The notes under the pieces are model-generated. The model was not told the DNA's origin, ran no database searches, and saw only the letters and a program-made list of their open reading frames with translations. Of a stretch of 64,000 nt of DNA, positions 46,243 through 59,322 are shown in pieces. The position numbers and the translations under genes are program-made. How positions within the stretch are numbered: position 1 is the stretch's first letter; each line of letters begins with the position of its first letter. This stretch comes from Zychaea mexicana (lineage: Eukaryota; Mucoromycota; Mucoromycetes; Mucorales; Lichtheimiaceae). The stretch is from assembly GCF_025766255.1 (NCBI RefSeq), contig NW_026516671.1, forward strand, positions 434,001 through 498,000, given 5' to 3'.

Positions 46243-47887
46243 ATGGTTTACCAGCTTCCTGTTATCGATTTCAGCGATTTTTCGAACCGTTCATCAACTA
46301 TTGCGCAAGAAGTTTTGTATGCTTGCAAGACTATCGGCTTCTTCTATGTGATCAACCATGAGATTCCCAAGGAAATGGTTGACAATGCATTTGCTTTGGT
46401 AAAGATGCTGCCTTGTATTATGTAGTAACACTAGTAGTGTATGACAAAAACTAATTTAATCAATCCGTACTTTATACTATACGTTTCCAGTCCAAGAAAT
46501 TTTATGATCTCCCGCTGGAAAAGAAAGACAAATTTTACATCAAGAATAATCGTGGCTACACTGGTCTTTTCGTACAGAAGTGAGTCTTGTTTTGTTTGAC
46601 AAAGAACGAGTAATCTATCATACGAACGGCGGGTCCAATCTTTTGTGAGAAGCATTCATCAACCTACTGTAACTTATCAAAAATTTAACGGGTTGTTATC
46701 AGACTTGATCCAGATACGCAAAAGCAAGGCGACCACAAGGAGTAAGTTTCTATCTCATAAAAGAAGATAACACGGAATACAAAAGGAAAAAGGATTGGGC
46801 CTTCAACCTTATTAAACAAAAACGTCAGAGCATTCAATTTTGGCCCATTCGTCAACGGCGAGTACAACTACCCGTTGCCAGAAGTCTTTGAAGAATCCAA
46901 AAGCGAGATTGAAAGCTTCTCTCGCGCATGTCATGGAACCATTACCCATATCCTTGAAGCCTTTGCCATTGCATTACAAGTAAGTTACCTATTACTTGTT
47001 TACTTGTGGTCGGTCATGAACATCAATCACTCACGTGTGAATTTTTTGCTTCAATTTCTAGATTCCCGAAGAAGAAGGAGGCCGCGAATATTTCTCACGT
47101 ACTCACCAATATGACGAGCCCAAATGTGGCGAAACTCTCCGCTTCTTAAAGTATCCCCGCGGAGCAGAATCCACATACAAAGAACCAGGTATTGAAAATC
47201 ATCTATTTCGTTATCATGTACAAACTAGGCTTAATAGCCGCTCATCAGATTAAACCTATCAATTTTTATTATAGTTCGAGCGGGTGCTCACACAGATTAT
47301 GGATCTATCACCTTGCTTTTCCAAAAAGATATCGGTGGTCTCGAGGTTCAGGCGAGCCGTACTGAATGGATCTCGGCACCAATCATTGATGATGCTATTC
47401 TTGGTGATGTATTGTTTACAACCTCATTACATACTTTTTCTTTCTCAACGACAAGGTGATACTAATTTCTTTGCTATTCGATACTGTATATGCAGTGAAC
47501 GTGGGTGGAGTTATGGAATACTGGTAAGAACGATTTATATTCAAAATATCAACCTAACAAGAAGATGAGGTTTCTACCGTAGCACTGTTTTTACTGACTT
47601 TTTGATTGCTGTCATCAAAAAGGACAAACGGATTGTTTAAATCAACAATGCACCGAGTCTGCTTTATGCCCGAACATCAAACAAACGACCGCTACTCGAT
47701 TGCCTGCTTTGGCCAGCCCAAGAGAGATGTGCAATTGAAAGTTATTCCTAGTAACATTGTTCCCAAGGAGCGCCCGACTTTCAAAGAGATTCCCGCACAT
47801 TTGAATGACAAGTTGCTGACCTCTGCTGAATATTTGCAGCTTCGACTGGATGCTGCCTATGAGAACAGCAAGCAAGACCTTAAATAA
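46243..47887 (+). CDS. 2-oxoglutarate/Fe(II)-dependent oxygenase (isopenicillin-N-synthase-like)
   Basis: Eight exons fit one frame of 327 residues: 46243-46398, 46491-46579, 46703-46741, 46829-46979, 47062-47188, 47275-47403, 47496-47523, 47623-47887. The N-terminal DIOX_N part starts LPVIDFSDFS and has GFFYVINHEIP. Iron ligands are His193 and Asp195 (HTDYGS) and His250 (STMHR); Arg263 and Ser265 (RYS) bind 2-oxoglutarate. NRGYTGLF fits the plant/fungal IPNS-like group. Substrate cannot be told from sequence; relatives act on small metabolites, and neighbours do not form a biosynthetic cluster. The 28-bp exon 7 is unusually small. Start chosen because upstream codons lie in the 5' leader after the TATA box. 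Confidence 0.9.
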
Positions 47888-48963
47888 AAGTATTGTTATT
47901 GTTGTTTTGATGCACTCATTTAGTGTGGTGTTTTGAAAGCTGTCCATGTGTGATTCGGTGCATAATTGCATGCATTTGGAAACGGTTTTCTTTCATTTGG
48001 TCAGAGTTGTCTTTATTAAGAAGAAAGTTATTTCAAGCACAATCTTTTTTCGGTTACCACCCGGCTTGTACTAGCTTCCAGTAGTACATACGGACGCCTC
48101 AGTTGCAGTGAGGCGTAATATAGACGTTTAGTTCCGAAGCGATTAAATAGTACAAAACACCGCGAGTGATACAGGATGGACCCCTCCGCCGATGTAAGGC
48201 AAAAATGACAGAGAGGAACAACTATAAGTAGGACAGGTGAGCCAAAAAATATCGTTAGTGCCGATAAAACCTGTTGCAGAGGTATTTGATTTAAGCGCGA
48301 TTATTATATGTTTAGAAAAGATACTGCTAGCTCTTTTATTTATGGGAGACGCCACGTAATAGCCAGAAGAAATAAATCAGGTTTTGCTGTCGCTTATTAT
48401 TGCGTAACATGTGTCTATTCTCAAATGTCATGGCGGTGGGACCGATTGTCATTTTGGCGTGGTACAAGGAACGGCGGCACATGTCCGTAAAGTGCTTCAC
48501 ATTTTGCCATGTGTTTGAAAAGAGGATAAATCTCCACATAACCATCACCCTTTTGAGCACAGGTGCATCAAAGAGAAGGAGATACAAAACAACAATAACA
48601 ATAACAATAACAATAACAATAACAATGGAGGGTGGGGGAAAGGTTCGTGTGGATGTCGTCGTGGCGAAATAAGGCAATTGTCGGGCCTGTCGCGGCGTAT
48701 CCGAAATTCAGGGCCACGCTCTCTGCTACGAACTACTCGGTCAATAGTGGGGGTTGTTGAGGCAAAGGTTATACAAGGCCCATCAACACTATATTTGTAG
48801 GACAGGTCTGCTCTAAATAAAAAAACGTTTTTTTTTCTTTTTCTTTTGCTTTCTCTTTCCCGCTTTCATTTTTTTCTTCGTCTTTTCCTCTGTAAATCTC
48901 TGTTCTTGCTTTATTTTATAAATCATCTTTAAATCGGCGAGCGAGAGAAACAAACCACATCCC
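47888..48963. other. Intergenic region
   Basis: The 3' flank of the oxygenase gene starts with AATAAAAG-like sequence overlapping its stop. A run of six or so ACAATA repeats is at about 48589-48626. A strongly pyrimidine-rich stretch (48827-48900) precedes the next gene, typical of fungal promoters and leaders. No gene seen. Confidence 0.55.
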
Positions 48964-50133
48964 ATGTCCGCATCAGTCGCTGGCCCAAGTAGACCACCAA
49001 CGCAAGTACGGGATTGGCTATTACCATTGCCAGTCGAACTTTCAGCAAATGATTCATTTTCAACCGATCTTATTCGGCAATTCGACAAGAAACGTTCGCG
49101 GTTACGCGTGGAGCTGAAACTAGAGGTAACGTGGGCATAGGCTATAAAAGGCAATGGTGGTCTATATAAAAACCGCATTTTGGTTTGGTTAGCATCACGC
49201 TTCTGATACTGATTCTGTATCAACATCACGCGTGGCAACTTCCTCAAACAGTCAAACGAAACAGCTTCATCATCGTCATCACCCTCTTTGCCATCACATC
49301 CATCGCCTTCACCGCCAACTGCTGGAGCGCCTGCAACAACTAGAGTTGCCGAGACAGCCCCTCCATCCATCAGTAGTAGAACAACGACAGGCACGGATAG
49401 AGGAGCAGGAGGCAGCAAACGCCGCCGATCAGCAGGCGATTTACTGCGCCGCTCTTCCGCCTTTTTACGGGCAAAGATCGAAGCATTGAGAGGCACTTCT
49501 CGATCGCACGATAATCTGCAGCGCAACTACCATGACATGGAAGACGACGACGACGAACGACGACATTCAATCCCGCCACCAAGCAAGATTGTAGTCAACA
49601 CGACCATTGCTATTCCTCAATTCAATACCACGGCAACACAGCAGCCAACGACGAATCACCATGGCAACCGGCTTCTGTCACCGGTGGCAGCTTCGATCCA
49701 GCCACCTGTGATCACACAATACCCGCCCAAGCCGTTGAAGTACTCGCCGGTTGAACCTGTGGTATTGGAAGAAAGCACGAAAAAGAGTCTACATCACCGC
49801 ATCTCGATGCCTGTGCTTCGTAATCATAATGGCAGGTCCACCTCGACGGAGCCCCGGCGACGTTCGGACGTCGGTGTCGAAAGGATGGGATCCATAGGGA
49901 AAAGGGCACGGAAAGCGCTGGGTAGCTGTGCAGAGTTAAAGAGCAGAGGTGTCACCAGGAAGGGAAAAGAGCGTGCAGCTGGCTCGCCCGCATCAACCAC
50001 TTCCTCCTCCTCCTCTTCTGCTCCTGCGGCCATTATTACAGCAACAGAAACAAGCACGTCGGCTATACTGATGCCACCGCCGCCGCCACCTCCTCCTCCA
50101 TCTGCACTTTTGCCATCATCAGCCAAGGCATAA
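48964..50133 (+). CDS. Disordered basic Ser/Pro/His-rich protein, function unknown
   Basis: Two exons, 48964-49125 and 49252-50133 (GTAACG to AACAG), give 347 residues. The first exon (VRDWLLPLPVELSANDSF, then FDKKRSRLRVELKLE) looks most ordered. The rest is low complexity: serine/proline-rich, then KRRRSAGDLLRRSSAFLRAK (basic, possibly phosphorylated or nuclear targeting), an acidic DMEDDDDERR patch, further basic stretches (RRRSDVGVERMGSIGKRARK) and a C-terminal run of about eleven prolines. No catalytic domain. Proline runs can bind profilin, SH3 or WW domains, which is only a hint. TATAAAAGG lies inside the intron at about 49142, so an alternative downstream start is possible. Confidence 0.6.
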
Positions 50134-53100
50134 CCTGTTTTTCTTCATTAATTATCAACGAGTATTATACTAGTATCATAGACATTTGCATTCAATCAAC
50201 CCTTTATACCTCGAAGAATTTGTTTACCTCGTCTCTATGTATTTTGTTCTTCATTCTGCAAAACATACACACACACACACACACACATATATATTACGAT
50301 TCACAAACATGCACAAGACTATACTCAACAATAGCTACTACCCCTCAAGCAATAATTATGCCATCCGTAGATACCCCCTTGTTTTCTTTACTTTTATGCC
50401 TCTCTTCGCTTATGGTGTCATGGGCGGATTATTATTATTGACAAATATAGAACAAATTCTTTAATCTTTCTTTTCGCTCATCCTTTGCAATGATGTACAT
50501 CATGCATGGCATATCGTATATGTACTTGATTATGTATATGATGATGCATGAGCTACTACCAGTGCATAACATGAAATGAATGGGGATCTAAATTTGGGAG
50601 ACAGGCCGCTTGTACTTTATTATACTAGATCTGTAGGTCTTGCAGCTCGGTGATTCTCTCAAAGTTGCTTTTTGTGCCAAAAATGAAAGTTCAAGCCATT
50701 CTATCATAGTCGACGCTGACAGGTATTGTGTCCATTCGAAGATTGTTTTGCCATTGATGTTGCATTGCTCAGTATAGTCCGAGGTTACTTGATGCGGTAG
50801 CAGCAGATTATGACATCAACAGAAAATATAGACAGCAAACCTTGTTTTGGTGCTACAAAGACGGAGATGTCTGTTCATCCTACTCCGGCTTGTGGAAAAG
50901 TATGTAATAAAAGAATTGTTGATAGTAACATGTAAGAACTTGTGTAGAAGAAGCTCTATATTGTATGTCATCGGGCCACTTCTTTGTTGATACCGGTGTT
51001 AGTTGGTGATGTACGTCTGTTGTTAGGTGTGGCCAACTGACATATAGTATCTTCACTACGGTACATTGCCACACTGCTTTGCAGAACGTTCAGGTATGAT
51101 TTCACCCAGAACTCGCTGACACTTGGCGCTCGCCCCTTGTATCGCTGGTTTTGTTGTTTGTTGGGTGGATGGCTGTGTGCAAAGTTGACCAACCTGGTGG
51201 TATGCTCAAGCAATTTAAGCCCCCATCTACTTCTGCAATTGCTCCCCCTTCTCCCCTCTTACTGCAACGCTGGTCTATATATAAAAAGTTTACCTTGCCA
51301 AAAATGTTTAGCATATTGCATCAATCCAATAAAATGGTGGCATAAGTTCGTGGGCTTTTTCGCCTCCACCGAAAGAGCGGGTCATGTCAACGTCAAGGTA
51401 TGGGCATCATCATTTTTGACATGGACATATTGCATGAGAATGGCCCAAGTCATGCTGGAGTCTTTGAAAATGCACCTCCTAATACGAAATTTTCTTGAGC
51501 ATCCATTCGACGAAGAAGCTTGAACATTTCCTCCATATGTATACCTCCCCTCCCCTATTGTGCCAAAAAAGCGGTTGAAATATATACTTCTGAAAACTCA
51601 TTTCGTTCAACTTTACTATTGACACCTAATCAGGATTGCTCAATCGGATTCAGTTCAGGGGGGAGAAGACAGTATCGGTACTGTTCTTTGATGAAAGTCT
51701 GCTCACTCCAATCTTCAAGAAGCAATACTCGAGTAATTGAGGGCACTGAACCAAAACGACTGTGTCCCAGTCCATTCTGAATATTGACAACAGATAAGTA
51801 TCTTTACAATTACGCGATTTTAAAAGTCGTGGCGCGCCACTGCTTTCTTAATTGATGGGTAAAGTGTAATTTCAGCCATTGGCAAATTATCTTTTGCTAT
51901 GGACGCAAAATATTACACAGTGTACACGCAAAAGGTTTCCGCAAAGAGTGTACAACGTGTTTGGATTTGATAGAATGACGATATATGTACGTTACTTGTT
52001 ATTAATATTGTGGGCGAGTGCAGATGGGCGTATTTGTTATGGCTCTTCAAAAGCTGGATGGTTGGAAGGATAATTCTTGACTGAGTGTGTAGAGTCAATT
52101 CGTCTACATGATGTGAGCACATAATTTTCGCCATTATGATTCGGAAATTGCAATAGTTTGCGGCGTTATGCGTGACAAATCTCGTTTGCGAAACGGATGA
52201 TAGTGTCGGTGGGAAGATAATTGATAATACAGTGGAGTATTTATAAGACATGTCCACAATGATATCTTTTCCTTGAGGATGCGTTGACTGTTGATGCTGC
52301 GTGTCCTCTCATTGAAACTGCGCTCTCCTGCAATCGCCATCATTATGTTTTAATGGAGTGACATGCACTGTCGAATAATTCATTGAAGACATTGTTGCTG
52401 CTAGTGTTCTTGATCCTACAGGGACAGCAGGCGTGACCACCAATATAAACAAAACCTAGAGCCCTGTTGAGCACAATTATCTACTAATTGGAAAAGGCTC
52501 GTGCCACGTCATGACAATGCTACTACTGCTCGCTTCCATTGTTAGACAAACTCGTTGCTGCTTATTACAATATCGATAAGCCTTCACTACTAGTTTCAAC
52601 ATATAGGATTTTAGTTATAAGAAGCCGCTGATACTTATTTTGTTTACAGTATAATGATCTCTCTTTAGTAACGTGTGTTTAAAGAACCTCCTTCTGTCAT
52701 CTTCTTTCCTTACGCATATAGAGGCAAGGGGAGAGAGTTAAAAAACCAAGAACGTTACACAACAGCTCTTGAGGTACTGTAGATTTGGGTTATTCTAGCA
52801 TTTCTATTATGGTTTTGTTATACAACGCCATCACCATTGTTCTGTGGTTGATATTAAAATCAAGGTACAGAACGCATATCCGTACTACAGCTTTTATTTC
52901 TAATACATCGACTGCATGGTGCAGCATGGCATCACATCAATGATGCTTATGGTCCTCAATTGTTACTCTTATTGAAAATTTCCAAACGGATACGCATTCT
53001 TCGGTACAAGCCTGTTGTGTCTATTTTTTTCAGCTAAACTATAATAGAGCATACGCCGATGTTTCGTGTAAATCGATAATGTGACAACAAAAGCTTATCA

Positions 53101-55343
53101 AGTATATAAGATAATCTCTGACTGGAGAAGTCTGAAAGCAAATTGCATCAACTGTGAATTGTGCAGTGTTATTTACTGAATCAATTTTGGACTAACGAGC
53201 GCACCTGGCGTCATCACCATTTCAGAGTACTGCACCAAAGAATCATATGTTGCAAATGAGCTACACAGATAATAGGTTACATTTTCTTTTCTCAGTGGCT
53301 TACAACCGACAGTAACAACCCCTTATAATACCGGGGATAAGAATTAGGGGGTGAAAAAACTGAATTAAAAAAAAAGGAAGCACCGAAGAAAGAGACAAGC
53401 AGAATGAAAAAGGCTGTGCTCCTTTCTCCTTTCCATTATGCCCGATAGTACTGTAGCTTAGTATTTCAAAGTAGTGTTAGCTTGATTATACTCTCAAGAC
53501 GTGGGAATGATAGCTAAAAGTAAATAGAAACATGCATACAATCTGTGCAAAAACAGATCATGACAGAAAAAAACCTTCTGTATTATCACTGTGGCTTGAT
53601 TATAACCCGTCATGATATGGTTTAAAAGAGAAGCATAGCTTAAATGTATGTGATCTACGAACATTACAGTATTGTGAATGATGGTATAACAAAGTATGCA
53701 TATATCAGGAGAATTGACGAAAATTTGGATGTCAACATATTACTCATGAGTATGTGTCTAGTCAGCGCACGAGATACTATAGACCAAGTAGTATGTGGAG
53801 AGATTTGATAAATCAGTCAATCCATAAACCTATGTTGCCCGCGCGCGCTGTTCTATTTCATTATTCAGGGCGAAAATAAGGAGTGCAACTCGAAAATGTA
53901 TGTTTTAATATGCACAATTTATGTATACTTGATTATTTTCTCTGTATGTATGATATCCACCATTATCATCCTCATCGCATCTTAGAATCAGAACACCCCA
54001 CCATAAGTATGTGTGATAAACTTTCTGACCAACATATGGCCAATCAGCATCTACCTTTGAAAAAAAAACCGAGAGCTATTGTGTAAACTACATCCATACG
54101 TTAACATAATTGTAAATAAAAGGATAATGCAAATCTTAATTGGCGAATAGTATTCTTTGCCGTTTGTTACGTTCGAGAGAATTGCTCTTGATATTATAAG
54201 ACATAGAACCTAGTACTAAATGGTAGTAAATACTAAGTTGTATGTAATTTAAGGTATCATATGCAATGCAATGCAAATTGAATATAGCTAAACCGTTTGT
54301 GTTATTATGTGTCGTCAAAGCAATAAGGTTCTGAATTTTTGCGCTATTACATTATCGATAAGCTTCTTTTTCCTCGTGTTTCGATCTGCTGCTACTTCTG
54401 ACACGCACCACCCATGTACACACGCGTCGTTACTGAATTGTACTACTACTAAGATTTTGCTGTGTTTCGCATCTACATCGTCGCTAATACTACTAGTTGT
54501 TGCTATGGAAGGATACATTAATAAGCAAAAATATGATATAATTTTTGGAAAGGCGGGTTAGAGGAGAGGAAGAAAGAATTTTTTTATATAAATGCCGATA
54601 AATAACAAGAAGTGATACGTACGTAGTACTGTATAGAGCGACTTTATACAAAATATCTCCACTACGTTTCCAAATCAGTAGTCAGTTTTGTAGAAGAAAG
54701 GGGAGGATGAAGTCGAGGAGCGTAATGGAGGAAAAGGGAGTATGTACTACCAAGTAGAGGGGTGATGGCGGCTGATGGGAGGAGAAAGAATGCTTTTATA
54801 TACATGATGAAATAAAAGAAGCTTTAAGATTATAGATTATGTAAGGAGTAGTATGTACATTATTATGCGGATTCGAAGACTTGTCCTTTAACGAAACCTC
54901 GTTATCGTCACATGAGGTCATCATGGCCCTGGGTTTGGCCAATTACTTTTTTTTCTGTAAAAGGAGGAAATATTATATGTACATGGTTTTTTAAAAAACG
55001 GGAAGGTCAAAAGAACAACGAAGATGTACGAATAATAAAGTGACGAGAAAGAACGAAAAATAATGAAGCACAACAGAGCTATCTTCCTTTTCGTAATGAG
55101 GGTGAGGACGCAGCACCGGATGGCGGCGGGGATAGCGAGATGGAACAAAAACACAAGAGTAGTATGATAGTGTAATAATACGGGTGATAGCAATAATAAT
55201 AAAAGTAGTAGTGGTAGTAGTAGTATGTAAGTGAGAGTAGAGGGTTGTTTTTTTGAATTAAAGGAAATGTTGATGGGTGATAAGTCATGAGCATTGTTGC
55301 AAGGTAAAATGTATAGGCTTCGTCTGCTTTTTCTTATATGCCA
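50134..55343. other. 5.2-kb intergenic region with a transposase relic and microsatellites
   Basis: An AC repeat at 50265-50290, AT/ATG-rich tracts near 50480-50560, GTAGTA-type runs at 55190-55230, and the relic at 51540-51720. Otherwise I see no gene; the short ORFs have no motifs. It includes the 3' flank of the RhoGEF gene. Confidence 0.5.
51540..51720 (-). pseudogene. Tc1/mariner transposase relic
   Basis: On the minus strand RYCLLPPELNPIEQS can be read at about 51625-51700. It matches the PPYSPELNPIEQ block around the last catalytic acid of Tc1-type transposases, with two residues missing and a stop right after. The flanks are too decayed to follow. Confidence 0.5.
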
Positions 55344-57694
55344 TTATCGAGGTGTTTTTTGTACATGGTCCATCGCTACTGTCAACCCAGTCAGCATTTT
55401 CAATGCGACATCCAGCTCTGCAAATTGCGGATCGCTACGATCGGTATGTTTCATCAAATCTGTAAATCGCAGCGGGAAAAACAAAAGAGAAATGCCTTAT
55501 TAGCTTCTTTCTATCCAAATAGCTACCATCGGTCGATTGTATGCTCTATCTCTAGATATTTATCATTAACTTTGATATATACCGCACCTTTTATTAGAAG
55601 GCAATAACGAGGCACACGTTGAAAAGGTGCAATCAAATAATCGGCAATGCCCATTCGATTCGTATCCTTGCGAGTTAAAGATTCTTGTTCTATCTTCAAA
55701 AACAATACATTACTGCATGCGCGTCGGATCAGTTTGCTATGCGCCTCATAATGAACGGCATATTTCAGGAACACCACCATTTCCTGCTCGAGCATCTGAA
55801 ACATTCGTCCGATGCGGACCAAAGAAGGTGTGTTGTGAAAACGGCCCTGTGGTAGTGGTTCGTCTTCAAAACACTGCAGAATCTTTCCCGAAAGCTGAAG
55901 CATCTCTGGCAAGTGGCGAAAGAGAACCGGTATGTCGCCTTCTTTGACCAAAGGCGACGCCTCTTGTGAGGCGGCAATCATCGGTTGCATGTAGCGTGTC
56001 TGGATCAATCTGAGCAGTCGATGATAAGATTTTTCTGTCGTGTATAGCTCATTGATGATAAATTTGCAGAGTGCGCGGTCTTTGTTTGTAATGAGCGATC
56101 CGGCATCGTTGTAGCTGCTCTTGCCGATCTGTTTCTTTTTTACAAACAAACAATCCACTTTGGTTATTATATGTCATTCTCTACATATCTCGCGCGAGCC
56201 ACAGCGTGTACAATGTGCATCGCAATAGTAGCATTCACTTTACAGCTTTTTGTTGTTACATACCTCATCGTCACTGTTAACGTTGATGTGTCCATTATCG
56301 GAAGCAAGCAATAGTTTGGTTACTGTTTGACGCCAAACAGATATTGCTTTGACTTCTTTTTTATGTACACTGCCAACAACTGCAAACATGGTGCGTGCCC
56401 GTGTGGGCTTCATCATAACGACACGTTCAGTAGATTCGGTCGATGTCGGTAAAGTTTTGCGTCGAGGCGATTCAAAGGATGGATACATGGAACTGCAAGA
56501 CACGACAGGCGTAGGCAGCTGTTGTTTGTTGTTGTTGTTGTCGCACGACATTGGTGCGGCATGATAGGAGTTATTGTTATTGTTGTTGTTGGGCTGGTGT
56601 TGCTGGTGTGCTGTAGCTGCCTCGATGGATTTACTGCCTAATTTCGACAGGAACTTTGATTTAGCCGGGTCATGCGCCAATGTCCGAACAGACGATGAGG
56701 AAGAACTTGACGAGGACATGGATGATTGTCGACTGACAATACGAGAATGTAGGGCTATGGTCGTTGCAGACGAAGGTAAACTTCTTCGTTGCCATGGTGG
56801 CAATAGCTCCTCGTCCTGCAAATACGTTGGCTGTTGTTGTGCGACGAGTGATGTTGGCGGTGACGGTGGTAATTGAGATAACGGTCGCTCTGACAGTGCT
56901 ACGGGTTTAGTTCTTTGATGGAGTGGTGCTGGCTGATGCGAAAGTGGACGCTTTTGCTGCCGTGGCTTGATGGGCTCGACACATTCTTGTTCTTTGATGT
57001 GTACATGTTTGGCTGCCACGAGCAAGTTCCGCGATGTCGGGGGTGCATACAGGGACTCTTCTCTATTACTATTGGCGCTACTATTACCACCACTAGAAGC
57101 ACCACTGAAGCTAGTGATACTGGTAATGATGCTGTCCACTCGATCCCTTTTTTTTGTGGGCGGCATGCGGATCGGGGCGGATCTCCTTTCGTCTTGTTTC
57201 TGCCGCTTTTTATTGACAAAGTTTGTACTAGTAGCTGCATTGTTGCTGTTGCTGTCTGTTGTTGTTGTGCTTACAGTCTTAGTGCTAGCTGCATTGGACG
57301 AACAACGCGGACGACGCCGTGACACGGATGCAAACAACGTCAATCGGACGGATTGCAATCGACCCTTGGGCGGTGGTGGTTCTTGCTGCTGCTGCCGCTG
57401 CTGCTCTTGCTGTTGTAGTTGTTTGTTACCTGTTACTGGCGGATTTTGATCATGGCGAGTCAATGGGGGTGGTGATGGAGGTGGTGATAAAAAAGGCGTT
57501 GATTTCGATAACTTCTGTGGTTCTTCGAGTGGCATTGCAATGTTGTTGTTGTTGTTACTAGCATGATTACTACGATGCTGATGATGATAATGGTGTGGTT
57601 GGGCTAAGCGTTTGAGAAACGATTGTCGCTTTTGCTGCTGCTGTGCCTTATTTGCGAGGACAGAGGGTGCCGGGCTTGCGCCATTTTTTGACAT
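55344..57694 (-). CDS. RhoGEF (DH domain) protein with long disordered N-terminus
   Basis: A guanine-nucleotide exchange factor for Rho-family GTPases. Three exons, 57694-56264, 56128-55588 and 55459-55344, give 695 residues. Residues 1-477 are low complexity: Q, N, S, P and H runs and several basic patches, probably regulatory. From about 488 to 690 the DH domain is clear: RALCKFIINELYTTEKSYHR (CR1-like start), and RVPRYCLLIKDLMKHT across the last junction (CR3). It ends about 28 residues later with VQKTPR. DH domains are usually followed by a PH domain; none is found here, since a stop follows directly and the next 300 bp are low complexity. The intron 1 acceptor (AAACAG) is the least certain junction. 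Confidence 0.82.
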
Positions 57695-59322
57695 GGCGGT
57701 TCACTAATTCTCTGTGCTGTGTTTATGGGATGTAAGAAAAAGGGGTGCGGGGTATATTGGATGATTGTGCTTTGTAATAACACGGAATGCAAAAAAAAAG
57801 AAGAAGAAAGTGAGAACAAAGGGAAAAAGAAGACAAAATTCGATTTCCTGAAGGTGATGGACGAATGATGAATCAGAAGAGAGAGAAGAAAAAAGTAAAG
57901 GGGGAAGAGTGAAAAGAGCAAGGGGAGGGAGTAAGAATTAAAGAAAGAACGGAACAAGAGTGTTCTGTAAAGTGATACGGTATATCACTCTTTTTTTTTT
58001 ACCAGCAGCTCGTGGTAGTACAGCACTATGTCTGTCTTATGGTACACACACTCAGATACTCATATCAAACGAACAAGACTCAAAAGCAAGTGTCAGAAAG
58101 CGGAACAGACAGAGGCGTTTTGGCAATAGGGACAACAGCCCGAAACTCTAATAGCAGCACAGTAGTTTAATCTTCCATTCAAACTACTAGCACTACTACT
58201 AGCTAACGAACCAGCCATTGTACGTATCCTCCCTCACACAATATTGCTTCCTCAATCGGTGACTTTCAAGGGATGAGCTGTTTGTAAGTGTGTATGTGAA
58301 AACTAGAAAGGAAAAAAGCAGAGGCATATTATGTGCCTGATGGAATCGTACATCTCATCTACTACTAACTATTTGAGCGCGCGCTCTGCTTCAGTATGAA
58401 GAGCTAGAGAGGCTCAAGTGTGATGGATGCTCAGTACATATTAATCATGAAAGGGAGTATAGGACTTTTTTTTTTGCTTGAAGGGCATGCACTTCATTAG
58501 GGCAGAATATGTACGCCGAATGTGTCGGCTCAGCTATCACTAGAGAATATTTTGCATATACATACATACATACATACATACATACGTATGTCTCGGTAGA
58601 AACGACAGCATGGTAGCCCCCCTCTACCGATATTAAACAACAGCGTAAAGTTACATATTGCACTGGTAGCTTACTATTTACTAGTGTGAACCGTCGTTTT
58701 GTTGTTGCGATGATTTGCATCAACAACAACATTTAATAATACCTTCACGGATGACGCACGGACAAAAAAACAGTACGGTAGTAAATATCATAAGTGCTTG
58801 CTTTGCTGATTTTGTGAGCTTATCAATCGATTAAACATACAAATCCAAGAGAGGGAAACAAACATCATTGCACATTGTTTTGATTTGCCATTAGCCACGA
58901 AATGAAATAAGGGGGTGCACTTTGGTAACACACCCTATTCCTTCTGTTACTATGGCGTTTTGTTCTTTACTCGTGCCTCATTCAAATGATAATGAACGCA
59001 GCAGCCACAATATGAGCACTGAAGTGGCACCACTATTACCTGCTACCAGACCATTCAGCGCACTTGTATCGATAACACACCGCACTTGAACTGTTGAGAG
59101 AACGTGAGGCCCGACCGGAGACTTCGGACCGACAAAGCGCTCCTTTTGGCTCTTTGTGCTAGTTGTCCCCGCTTTAGTACTTACTATCATATATATACCT
59201 TTATTGAAGTTCCACACACCCACCCACACACCTGCTTCTTTCTCCTTCTCCTTCTTCTCCGTCCCCCACCCGCACCACACCCCCAACACCATATTGCTCA
59301 GAACACAACAATCACAAACTCA
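57695..59322. other. Shared divergent promoter region (RhoGEF and DHHC genes)
   Basis: 1.6 kb between two divergent start codons. A purine-rich stretch (57780-57960) lies upstream of the RhoGEF ATG, pyrimidine-rich on its own strand. A CATA repeat is at about 58557-58586. TATATATACC (about 59192) and a CCCACAC-rich leader precede the DHHC gene. No gene seen. Confidence 0.5.

Noticed and set aside
48813..49526. 237-codon minus-strand ORF
   Set aside because: It overlaps both exons of the disordered gene and ends in a poly-pyrimidine-derived lysine run. The plus-strand model has a good splice and better composition.
54307..54561. Small plus-strand ORF with a hydrophobic N-terminus
   Set aside because: No motif, no promoter or splice support, and it overlaps an equally long ORF on the other strand.
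56349..57561. Several plus-strand ORFs opposite the RhoGEF N-terminus
   Set aside because: Antisense of CAG/CAA/AAC-rich low-complexity coding sequence; leucine, valine and cysteine runs are typical shadows.
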